DNA of 64,000 nucleotides from Flavobacterium cucumis. Its GTDB lineage: Bacteria; Bacteroidota; Bacteroidia; Flavobacteriales; Flavobacteriaceae. The stretch is taken from assembly GCF_900148835.1 (NCBI RefSeq), contig NZ_FRYK01000006.1, positions 62,001 through 126,000 of the forward strand. The letters are read 5' to 3'. The position numbers were made by a program, and so were the translations under genes. Numbering within the stretch: position 1 is the stretch's first letter; each line of letters starts with the position of its first letter. Of the stretch, positions 16,122 to 24,139 are shown in pieces. The notes under the pieces were generated by a model. It worked only from the letters and a program-made list of their open reading frames with translations. It was not told the origin of the DNA and did not search any database.

Positions 16122-19100
16122 CTAACTCCCCTCCACAATACTAATCTCCTCCTCACTCAACCCATACAATTCATAAACCATAAAATCTATCTCACGCTCT
16201 AAATCAGAAGTATCGGCTTCTGGGTTATCTTTTTTGAGCGAAAGAATTTGGTCGACTTTGTCTGTAAAAATTAACATCAATTTTTCATTTGGTTTTAAAA
16301 AGGGTAATGATTTAAGTTCATTAACCTTTATTTTTGGAAACAAATCATCTTCTTCTGAATAGAATTTCCTAAAATAAAAACCATATAATTTTGAATTAAT
16401 CACTCCTAAACAAAATTCTAACGATATCTCATTATTTTCAGTCAAAGGAATAATTATATATAGAGATTGATCGGCAATTGAATTTGTTTTATCAATTGAA
16501 GCGATAAAAGATTTTCCAATTATTTGTCTAATTAATATTTTAGGTTGGAAATAATATTTTTTATCTTTAGGAGACATTAACCAATTACCCCATTTAATAT
16601 ATTTCTCTGTTTCTTTTGTAAAATATGGTATTATATCTTTTCCTTTTAATTCTAAATAATAATTATCATCAATTTTATTATCAGCATGATAAATTCTATT
16701 TTTTACATCATTCACCGTAAATGGTTTATTTTCTAAATTTTTACCATACCCAGCTTGGTATGGTTTACAACCATTTGTAATATCAAAAAAATCAGAGATT
16801 TTTGTTTTAGTACTAGAAATTTTTAATAATAATTCTTGTAATTTAAAATTTTCAGAGAAATTTATAACTCTATTTTCATTTTCTAACCATACTTCCGAAT
16901 TAAATTCATACTTGTCATCAATTGACTGCCCAACATTTAGTAATTTATTAGAATGAGATTTATTTACAGTAACAATACAAGTTTCAACCTGAGCATCTTC
17001 AAATATTATTTTTTGATTAAAATTTATAATTTCCAATAAATTATAATCTTTAATTAAAGATTCTCTCAATGCCTTAGCGTATTTATTTGACAGCCAAGCA
17101 TTTGGAATGATAAATGATAAAATTTGGTTTTTTCTTAGTATTCTATTTAATCCCAGTTCAATGAACATGTAATATACCTCAGAATGTCCAATAATTAAAC
17201 TATATTTTTTTCTATAATAATCAATTTCGTTTTCAGATAATGATACACCATAGGGAGGATTCCCAATCACTACATCAAAGCCTACAAAATCGCCATCGTC
17301 GTTTAATACTTCAGGAAACTCAAAGCGCCATTCAAAAGCATTTTCATAAATTTTGTTGCTTTTCACTTCTTCAAAGTGCTTTTCAATTTTATCTATTTCT
17401 TTTTCTAATTTTTCTTTTTCAGCTTTACGTTTCTTCTCTAAATCCTTTTCACTTTTACCATAAGGCGTTTCAGGTTCAAATAAAAATGTTCCTGTAAAAC
17501 GGTGATATAACTCACTCGATAATTTTTGAAGTTTTGTTCTTAATGGGTCATTCAAACGTATTTCTGAAGAAAAGTTTTGTTTAACTGATAAAATAAAATC
17601 TTCCATCGCTTTTTTCTCTTCTTTAGAAGAAGCATTATGATACGTTTTTACTGCATTTTTGTAGTCAGCAATTGTTTTATTTGATTTCTTCAACGCTTCT
17701 TTCAAGTCAGCATCCAATCCAAAACGAGCAATTAATGAGTTTCCGCATTTAATGTTAATATCGATGTTGGGTAAGGTTTCTAGCCCCCTAACCCCCGAAG
17801 GGGGAACTTCAACCTGGTAATAAGAATTTTTAAGTAATTCAATCCACAAACGCAAACGGCAAATTTTAACGGAGTTCGGGTTAATATCTACCCCAAACAA
17901 ACAGTTTTCAATAATAGTTTGCTTTTCATGAAACAAGGTTTCTTGTACCCGTTGGCTTTCTTTACTTTTAGGGTTATAGGTAAACGGTAAACCATCTTCA
18001 TCGGTTACAATTAACTCATCGTTTACAATATCTACTTGGTATTCTTTTAAGCGTTTGCCTTCGCGGTCTACCAACACTTTTAAATCGTGCTTAATGGCAA
18101 TCATTTCATTCAGCGCCGAAACCAAAAAGTGTCCAGAACCCACCGCAGGGTCGCATATTTTTACGCTGTTAATAATGGCGTTAGCTTCTTTAGTGTCTTC
18201 AATTTTGTTGTATAAGGCATCAAAGTCTTCGCAGTTCCAACCTTTGGTTTCGTTAAATTTTTGCACCACCGCACGGCGTATGGTTTCTTTACACATGTAC
18301 ATCGTAATGAAACTTGGCGTGTAAAACGAACCATCTTTATAGCCATTAATCTTTTCAAAAATCAATCCCAATACCGAGGCATTGATTAAGGTTTTGTTGT
18401 CTTCTTGTATTTCCTCGCTGCCTTCACTCGCAAAATCGTAAGCGTCTAAAAAGTCAAAGAAATACTCAATAGCTTTATGCGTACCCGTTAGTTTTTTACC
18501 ATTGGCATCTTTCAACACCGTACCGCTTACAATAGGCAGTTGGATATCATCCTCTAATCCCGAAATAAACAAGGTTTGATGTTCTAACTCGGTAGGCTCA
18601 AACAACGAACTATTTAAGTAAGGCACTTTGGCAAATAATGATTTTACGCGGTCGTTTCGTTCTTCTGGTTTCTTTGCTAAAACCATAAAGAACAACGCAT
18701 TCAAATTATCGTAATCGTGCAACAAATCTTTGTGCAAAAACGCATAGCTTTTATCGCCCTTATGGTAACTAATCAATTGCGCTTCTAACAACTTTAAAAA
18801 CAAAATACGATTTACCCAAGTAATACATAATTCCAAACCAACGGTAAACAAGCGTTCTTCATGCGTGTCGCCATATTGTTTTACATTCGGTAAACGTGAT
18901 AATTTATCTAAACTATCCAATTGGTTAATCACGTTTTCTAATAAAGAACCGGCATTTCGCTGTCCTACTTTTGGGCGTTCAATTAACTTCTTCCCTCCTT
19001 CTTTAGTTTCGGTTAACCCAATTAAATGCAGTAATTCGTTATAAAAGTTTTTATCTAAGGAATTACTATCATTCGCAAACGACAATTTTAATAAATGCTC

Positions 19101-19787
19101 TGGCGAAAGTAATTTGTATAAGACAATTAATTTCGCATCATCGAGTTTGTCTTCGTTTCTTAAAATTTTGTCATACGAAGCCAAATCAAAATAGGTATAT
19201 TCTAATTTGTCTAGTACAGTTTCAATGTAAGGTTTGGCAATTTCTTTATAGAAAAAGTCGGTATTCGTTCCAGATAATTTGCCTTCTTCAAAGTCTTGAA
19301 ATTGTTTAACTAAGCTTTTGTTTTGAGCAAAAAGTTTATCAAACAATTGGGCATCAAAAATGTACCATTCGTTAACGTTGGTCGCCACTACATTTTTAAC
19401 TTCAAGATTTTTATGAGTGATACGTTCACGTAAGAAATACAACACCATTTCTTGCAATGCCTTGCTATTGATATTCTTTTGCGAAAGCATTTCGGCTTTA
19501 TTCGTTGGGCTTTTTGCTTCAATAATAACGCCTACATTACTCTTAGCCTCTTTGCCAATATGAATCACTAAATCGTTTCGCCCTTTCGTATTAATAAAAT
19601 GATTCGGCGAATAATAAGTATTCTTCAAGAAATCCGAAATCAAATTCTTGTGAAACTCCTCCGATTCTTTATCCTTAATACTATCTAAAAGCAGAATTAA
19701 GTTTTGTTTAAATAACTCAATACCCGTTCTATTCGGTTTAATCTTTAAAAAGGCTTTGTTTAAGGCTTTGCGCGGTTCTAGTAACAT
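16122..19787 (-). CDS. type IIG-like restriction-modification enzyme (Eco57I-type methylase with nuclease and specificity domains)
   Basis: 1221-residue single-chain enzyme expected to cut unmodified DNA and methylate adenine in its site. Residues 1-160 are nuclease-like, with a PD-(D/E)xK pattern D72, E90, K92 (NDLVI...VIIEAKSP). After a helical connector, the adenine methyltransferase has motif I DPAVGSGHF (near 545) and catalytic NPPY (near 842 in VIGNPPYG). The last about 370 residues form a TaqI-like target-recognition domain (ITNGCKPYQAGYG, LKGKDIIPYF). The region between motif I and NPPY has LRLWIELLKN and LPNIDINIKCGNSL, family signatures. An in-frame palindromic repeat interrupts it near residue 665. 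The C-terminal third is visibly more AT-rich than the N-terminal two thirds, consistent with exchange of the recognition domain. There is no separate methylase or specificity gene. Confidence 0.9.
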   Translation of the reverse strand: MLLEPRKALNKAFLKIKPNRTGIELFKQNLILLLDSIKDKESEEFHKNLISDFLKNTYYSPNHFINTKGRNDLVIHIGKEAKSNVGVIIEAKSPTNKAEMLSQKNINSKALQEMVLYFLRERITHKNLEVKNVVATNVNEWYIFDAQLFDKLFAQNKSLVKQFQDFEEGKLSGTNTDFFYKEIAKPYIETVLDKLEYTYFDLASYDKILRNEDKLDDAKLIVLYKLLSPEHLLKLSFANDSNSLDKNFYNELLHLIGLTETKEGGKKLIERPKVGQRNAGSLLENVINQLDSLDKLSRLPNVKQYGDTHEERLFTVGLELCITWVNRILFLKLLEAQLISYHKGDKSYAFLHKDLLHDYDNLNALFFMVLAKKPEERNDRVKSLFAKVPYLNSSLFEPTELEHQTLFISGLEDDIQLPIVSGTVLKDANGKKLTGTHKAIEYFFDFLDAYDFASEGSEEIQEDNKTLINASVLGLIFEKINGYKDGSFYTPSFITMYMCKETIRRAVVQKFNETKGWNCEDFDALYNKIEDTKEANAIINSVKICDPAVGSGHFLVSALNEMIAIKHDLKVLVDREGKRLKEYQVDIVNDELIVTDEDGLPFTYNPKSKESQRVQETLFHEKQTIIENCLFGVDINPNSVKICRLRLWIELLKNSYYQVEVPPSGVRGLETLPNIDINIKCGNSLIARFGLDADLKEALKKSNKTIADYKNAVKTYHNASSKEEKKAMEDFILSVKQNFSSEIRLNDPLRTKLQKLSSELYHRFTGTFLFEPETPYGKSEKDLEKKRKAEKEKLEKEIDKIEKHFEEVKSNKIYENAFEWRFEFPEVLNDDGDFVGFDVVIGNPPYGVSLSENEIDYYRKKYSLIIGHSEVYYMFIELGLNRILRKNQILSFIIPNAWLSNKYAKALRESLIKDYNLLEIINFNQKIIFEDAQVETCIVTVNKSHSNKLLNVGQSIDDKYEFNSEVWLENENRVINFSENFKLQELLLKISSTKTKISDFFDITNGCKPYQAGYGKNLENKPFTVNDVKNRIYHADNKIDDNYYLELKGKDIIPYFTKETEKYIKWGNWLMSPKDKKYYFQPKILIRQIIGKSFIASIDKTNSIADQSLYIIIPLTENNEISLEFCLGVINSKLYGFYFRKFYSEEDDLFPKIKVNELKSLPFLKPNEKLMLIFTDKVDQILSLKKDNPEADTSDLEREIDFMVYELYGLSEEEISIVEGS
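17780..17809. repeat. palindromic dispersed repeat inside the coding sequence
   Basis: CTAGCCCCCTAACCCCCGAA followed by GGGGGAACTT. The core hairpin is CCCCC-GAA-GGGGG (17792-17804). It resembles a unit I recall as widely dispersed between genes in Bacteroidota. Here it is in frame in the restriction-modification gene and is translated as part of VEVPPSGVRGLET, so the gene stays open. Confidence 0.65.
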
Positions 19788-19823
19788 ATTCTATAAGGCT
19801 TATTGTATCTTTTCAAACATACC

Positions 19824-19892
19824 AAAAAAAAAGCACCTATACAACCCATAAAACTACCTGATTTTCATACCCGTTAGTTACACGGAGGTGCC
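19824..19892 (-). ncRNA. candidate structured small RNA (possibly Flavo-1-like)
   Basis: Read on the minus strand, GCACCT (19891-19886) closes on AGGTGC (19838-19833) and is followed at once by a run of nine T. Inside, CCGT/ACGG forms one hairpin and, as an alternative or pseudoknot, AACTA pairs with TAGTT around GGGTATGAAAATCAGG. A TACCTTAG box at 19908-19901 is one base from TAnnTTTG and would start a transcript near 19894. The size and layout recall the Flavo-1 RNA of flavobacteria, but I cannot confirm the match. It ends 37 bp before the restriction-modification start codon, same strand. Confidence 0.5.
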
Positions 19893-20028
19893 ATTGAGAG
19901 CTAAGGTAAATAAAGGGATTGAGATAAAAATGAGGGAAACCGTAATTGGGGTTGATTTTTTTGGTGATGAGTGATGGGTTATGGGTCAAGGGTGATGGGC
20001 TGTTGTTTTAAGCTACGCTTAAAAGTTA

Positions 20029-20232
20029 GCCTACTGTGTAGGAGATTCCTAATAGGCGGAATGACAAAAGTGGGGAGCCTACTGGTTAGGAGATTTAGCT
20101 CCGCTGAACTTACGTTTCTATTTTGGCGGAATGACAAAGAGAGCGCCTACTTCGTAGGAGATTTAGCTCCGCTGAACTTACGTTTCTATTTGGCGGAATG
20201 ACAAAAAAAAGATGCTGAAACGAGTTCAGCAT
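20029..20232. repeat. tandem copies of a dispersed repeat plus terminal hairpin
   Basis: Three adjacent, roughly 65-70-bp copies (20029-20076, 20077-20144, 20145-20209) of GCCTAC-GTAGGAGATT-TAGCTCCGCTGAACTTACG-TTTCTATTTTGGCGGAATGACAAA; the first is shortened. They end in hairpin ATGCTGAA/TTCAGCAT (20212-20219 with 20225-20232). The inverse of the same element appears at 11555-11695 and 13741-13890. Upstream, 19960-20010 has degenerate GTGATGGGTTATGGGTCAAG filler. No gene is supported in 19893-20333. Confidence 0.7.
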
Positions 20233-20333
20233 GATAAGGACTTAGTCATCACAACATCTTTTTTGGGTATATTCTAAGGCAATTTTAGGCTTTCTGCTGC
20301 AAATTGATTTTTGAAAGTTCCTCTATGAATTCT

Positions 20334-20380
20334 GGGAGTAGCTAATATAAAAACAGGGCTGTTTCAGATGCGCTACTCCC
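20334..20380. other. nested inverted repeat (structured intergenic element)
   Basis: Outer stem GGGAGTAGC/GCTACTCCC (20334-20342 with 20372-20380), perfect over 9 bp. Within the 29-nt loop is a second palindrome AAACAG-GG-CTGTTT (20351-20364). It lies 100 bp beyond the ppx stop codon with no T-run, so it is not a plain terminator. The remainder to 20479 shows only a weak further copy of the GAGATT-ACG-TCT-GGAATG repeat. Confidence 0.5.
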
Positions 20381-20479
20381 TAGCAATAGAAAAATAATCC
20401 AACGCTTTTATCGCTAAAGGAATTGTTTCTTCTATTGAGATTACGTCTCTATGCGTCTAAATGACGGAATGGAAAGGTA

Positions 20480-21370
20480 TCAAATTCTTCCATAATACAT
20501 TGCCTTCACGATACCATCGGATAATCCAATTTTTGGTACATAAATATGTCTTGCGCCACTCCATTTCATAGCATTCAGATAGATTCTTGTTGCAGGAATA
20601 ATTACATCGGCACGGTCTGGATTTAAACCCATTTCGGCAATTCTTTGCTCGTAGGTCATGCTGTTCAATTTTTGGTATTGCGAACTTACATATACATACG
20701 AAAGTGGTTTGTCTTGTTGCTTTTCAGATAATTTAAACAGTTTATTGATATTCCCCCCAGAACCAATTAATGTGATATCTTCAAAAGGTACGGTATTGGT
20801 TTTGATCCATTTTTCAATTTCATGCCAAACGACCTCGTTTACCATGTTATTCAACAAACGAACGGTTCCGTTTTTAAACGATTTGGATGCGATAATTTTG
20901 CCTTCGTAAAACAAAGAAAATTCGGTACTTCCTCCCCCAACATCTACATACAAATACGCTTTATCGGTGCTGATGAATTGTTTTAAATCGGACGCAGCAA
21001 TGATAGCGGCTTCTTTTTTACCATCAATAATATCAATTTTAATATCGGCTTTCTTTTTTATGATTTCGACTACTTCTCTCCCATTATAGGCCTCACGCAT
21101 GGCCGATGTAGCACAAGCTTGATATTTTTCTACCTTATGTACTTTCATTAATAACTTGAAAGCTTTCATGGCGTCAATCATTCTATCGATATTCTCTTCG
21201 GTGATTTCGCCCACTGTGAAAGCATCTTGTCCTAAACGAATAGGAACACGAACTAAAGAACTCTTGTTAAATTGTGGTGGTTGTCCTTCTTGCTCTACAA
21301 TATTCGTCACCAATAAGCGCATGGCGTTTGAACCAATATCAATAGCTGCATATTTTTTTATTGTAATCAT
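20480..21370 (-). CDS. ppx: Ppx/GppA family exopolyphosphatase
   Basis: Removes terminal phosphate from polyphosphate, or the 5' phosphate of pppGpp. At 296 residues it is the short, N-terminal-only form common in Bacteroidota; E. coli Ppx has about 510. ASKHA-fold ATPase motifs are visible: phosphate loop 1 AAIDIGSNAMRLLV (about 8-21), the catalytic glutamate region DGKKEAAIIA (about 116-125), phosphate loop 2 YVDVGGGSTEFSLF (about 140-153) and IGSGGNINKLF (about 202-212). It starts 9 bp after the ppk1 stop on the same strand, so synthesis and breakdown of polyphosphate are coexpressed. Confidence 0.93.
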   Translation of the reverse strand: MITIKKYAAIDIGSNAMRLLVTNIVEQEGQPPQFNKSSLVRVPIRLGQDAFTVGEITEENIDRMIDAMKAFKLLMKVHKVEKYQACATSAMREAYNGREVVEIIKKKADIKIDIIDGKKEAAIIAASDLKQFISTDKAYLYVDVGGGSTEFSLFYEGKIIASKSFKNGTVRLLNNMVNEVVWHEIEKWIKTNTVPFEDITLIGSGGNINKLFKLSEKQQDKPLSYVYVSSQYQKLNSMTYEQRIAEMGLNPDRADVIIPATRIYLNAMKWSGARHIYVPKIGLSDGIVKAMYYGRI

Positions 21371-21379
21371 CTCGTTTCT

Positions 21380-23470
21380 TTATTGCACATTTTCTGCAAT
21401 GACATCTAATTTGTTTTGGTAATAGGTATACATTTCTTGTTGGGCTCTAAACGGTTTTTCATCCCCTCGCTTTCGATAACGGTTTAACAAATCGGCAGCA
21501 TGAATTCGCGCTTTTACGTTGGCTTTCCAACCTATTTCGAAGGTATCAATAAGCTCTTGTCGTATTTCTGGATCATATATTGGACAAGTCACCTCTACTC
21601 TAGCATCTAAATTTCGGGTCATGAAATCGGCAGATGAAATAAAGACTTCGGGGTCACCCGCATTACCAAAAATATATATTCGAGAATGCTCTAAGTAGTT
21701 ATCTACGATACTAATAGCTTCAATATTTTCACTCAATCCTTTAACCCCTGGAATCAAACAACAAATGCCTCTGATGATCAATTGAATTTTTACCCCTGCT
21801 TTGCTTGCCTCATACAGTTTATCGGTCATTTTAAAATCAGAGATACTGTTCATTTTTAATTTAATATAAGCTTCTTTACCTGAGAGCGCATTCAAAATTT
21901 CTCTTTCAATCAATTTATTAAAACGACTTCGGGTGTAATGAGGGGAAACAATTAGATGTTTGTAACGATGCACTCTATAATTCACATCAAAAAAGTCGAA
22001 AATTTTGGCGGCATCCTTTAAAATTTCGTTATTACTTGTAAAAAGGGTGACATCCGTATAAATTTTGGCCGAATTTTCATTGAAATTCCCTGTAGAAATA
22101 AAACCATATCGTTTTACCCTGCCTTCTTCAACTCTTTCAATCACACAAATTTTACTGTGTACTTTCAAGCCTTTTACTCCGAAAATAAGCTCAATACCTT
22201 CTGTTTGCATTTGTTCGGAATACGAAATATTACTTTCTTCATCAAAACGGGCTTGTAGTTCAATTTGTACTGTTACTTTTTTACCATTCTTAGCGGCATT
22301 TATTAAAGAACTAACGATTTGGGAATTCTTTGCTAATCGGTATAAAGTAATTTTAATAGAAGCTACTTTTGGATCTAAAGCAGCTTCTCGAAGAAATTTA
22401 ATGATGTATGAAAAAGATTGATAGGGCGCATATAACAAATAGTCCTTCTTTTTAATACGTTCTAAAATACTACCTTCTAATGACAATCCCGGAATTGGTA
22501 ATGGCATGTTACCTCTGTAGAGTAAATCGTAACGTCCTAGATTTGGAAAACTCATATAATCACGTCTGTTGTGATATCTTCCACCAGGAATTACGCTGTC
22601 AGAACTGTCAATTTTCATCCCTTTTAAGAAAAAATCGAGGGTATCTTTACCAATAGCTTGATCATAAACAAATCGAACTGGCTCTCCCACACGGCGCTCT
22701 TTTACAGAAGAGGATATTTTTTCAATCAAACTCTTACTCAAATCGCTATCAAATTCCAATTGGGCATCACGCGTGATTTTAATCATGTGTGCGGAGATAC
22801 TTTTGTAATCAAATATGTTGAATATATTATTTAGATTATAACGTATAACATCGTCTAAAAGAATAATATATTGTTTTTCTTTAACCGAAGGAAGCACCAC
22901 AAATCGATTGATTGTATTTGGAATTTCTACCACGGCATAACGGATTTCTTCCGAAGCAGCATCGGCAGTAGAATTCATAATCAATTTAACAGCTAAGTAA
23001 CCCGAGGTATCTTTTAAAATAGGAAATTCATCCAAGTCATTTAACATGATTGTTACAACAGCGGGACTTACTTTCTGAATGAAAAAATCATGAATAAATT
23101 CTTCCTGCTCTTTGGTAATGTCATTTTCGCTTATGATAAAAATATTTTCCTTTTCTAACTTTTTTTCAATTTCATTGAGAATCCTTAAGCTCTCCGATTG
23201 TTGTTCAATGACAATCTCCGTTATTTCCTTTAATAATTGCTCGGCTGGAACCCCTAGAATTTTCTCTGTTTCGATTTGCTCGAAACTAAGACGTCTAATA
23301 GCGGCATAACGAACTCTAAAAAATTCATCTAAATTGTTTGAAAAAATTCCTAAAAACCGAAAGCGGTCTAAGAGGGGAACACTCTCATCATTAGCTTCTT
23401 GTAGTACACGGGCATTAAAAGTTAACCAACTTTTTTCTCTATCTATATAATTATTGTTTGAACTTATCAT
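21380..23470 (-). CDS. ppk1: polyphosphate kinase 1
   Basis: Polymerises the gamma-phosphate of ATP into inorganic polyphosphate. The length of 696 residues is typical. The N-terminal domain starts IDREKSWLTFNARVLQEA (about 9-26) with RFRFLGIFSNNLDEFFRVR near 42-60. The C-terminal phospholipase-D-like domains hold the autophosphorylated histidine near 438 (GLKVHSKICVIE) and the second histidine near 595 (YLEHSRIYIFGN). The ATG at 23470 lies 20 bp inside the upstream histidine phosphatase gene, so the two are probably translationally coupled; ppx follows after 9 bp. Confidence 0.97.
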   Translation of the reverse strand: MISSNNNYIDREKSWLTFNARVLQEANDESVPLLDRFRFLGIFSNNLDEFFRVRYAAIRRLSFEQIETEKILGVPAEQLLKEITEIVIEQQSESLRILNEIEKKLEKENIFIISENDITKEQEEFIHDFFIQKVSPAVVTIMLNDLDEFPILKDTSGYLAVKLIMNSTADAASEEIRYAVVEIPNTINRFVVLPSVKEKQYIILLDDVIRYNLNNIFNIFDYKSISAHMIKITRDAQLEFDSDLSKSLIEKISSSVKERRVGEPVRFVYDQAIGKDTLDFFLKGMKIDSSDSVIPGGRYHNRRDYMSFPNLGRYDLLYRGNMPLPIPGLSLEGSILERIKKKDYLLYAPYQSFSYIIKFLREAALDPKVASIKITLYRLAKNSQIVSSLINAAKNGKKVTVQIELQARFDEESNISYSEQMQTEGIELIFGVKGLKVHSKICVIERVEEGRVKRYGFISTGNFNENSAKIYTDVTLFTSNNEILKDAAKIFDFFDVNYRVHRYKHLIVSPHYTRSRFNKLIEREILNALSGKEAYIKLKMNSISDFKMTDKLYEASKAGVKIQLIIRGICCLIPGVKGLSENIEAISIVDNYLEHSRIYIFGNAGDPEVFISSADFMTRNLDARVEVTCPIYDPEIRQELIDTFEIGWKANVKARIHAADLLNRYRKRGDEKPFRAQQEMYTYYQNKLDVIAENVQ

Positions 23471-23954
23471 TTTTAAATTGGCTTGGAAATAATGTTTTTG
23501 TTGTTTTTCCTTTACTTAAATTTTTCCAGTCATCAGTATCAAATTCTAAGAAAACTATCCCAGTAGTAGGAACATTCTCAATGTAAAGGTCTCCAAATTT
23601 ATTAACAAAATTTGTAATTGCTTCATTGTGTCCAAAAAGAATTAGATTATCATATAAATTTTCACATTTATTTATCATTTTTTCTAAGTTCTTGACCTCA
23701 AAAGTATACAAATCGTCTAAATATTGAATGGTTTCGGGAGGTATATTCAAATATTGTGAAAAAATGTAAGCGGTTTCTGTTGTTCTTTTGGATACACTAC
23801 TCCAAACGATATAAGAATTAGGCAATTCGTTCATCAAGTGAAAAGCCATCAAATGAGCATCTTTAATTCCTTTGATTGACAATGATCTGTCGATATCTTT
23901 TATCGGAATATCCCAACTCGATTTTGAATGTCTTATTAAAATTAAGTTCTTCAT
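23451..23954 (-). CDS. SixA-like histidine phosphatase family protein
   Basis: Phosphohistidine-type phosphatase of 167 residues in the histidine phosphatase superfamily. The RHG-like motif is LIRHSKSSWD with the nucleophile at His9, and the second catalytic histidine lies in LFGHNEAITNF near residue 109. The size and the RHSKSSW signature match the SixA subgroup. Its last 20 bp overlap the ppk1 start, and ppk1-ppx follow. That makes a role in phosphate or polyphosphate turnover attractive, but this is inference. The gene is divergent from PorP/SprF at 24140. Confidence 0.88.
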   Translation of the reverse strand: MKNLILIRHSKSSWDIPIKDIDRSLSIKGIKDAHLMAFHLMNELPNSYIVWSSVSKRTTETAYIFSQYLNIPPETIQYLDDLYTFEVKNLEKMINKCENLYDNLILFGHNEAITNFVNKFGDLYIENVPTTGIVFLEFDTDDWKNLSKGKTTKTLFPSQFKNDKFKQ

Positions 23955-24139
23955 AAAGCGTTTGTTTAGACCATTAAGTTAATCATTTATTTTTAAATAA
24001 TGACAAAAACATTAAATTTAAGCAGAATATTTTAGTACATTAGATTTCATTTATGTATCAAATGCAGTGGTTTACAAGTAAAAATTGGTTTTTCTTTTCT
24101 AGTTAAAAACTCAAATTAAAAGTGTTACGATTACGAAGT

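Noticed and set aside
16990..19520. Several long reading frames antisense to the restriction-modification gene
   Set aside because: They are shadows of the coding strand, without family motifs or their own promoters.
19971..20201. 76-codon reading frame
   Set aside because: It is formed by tandem copies of the repeat; translated words recur with the repeat.
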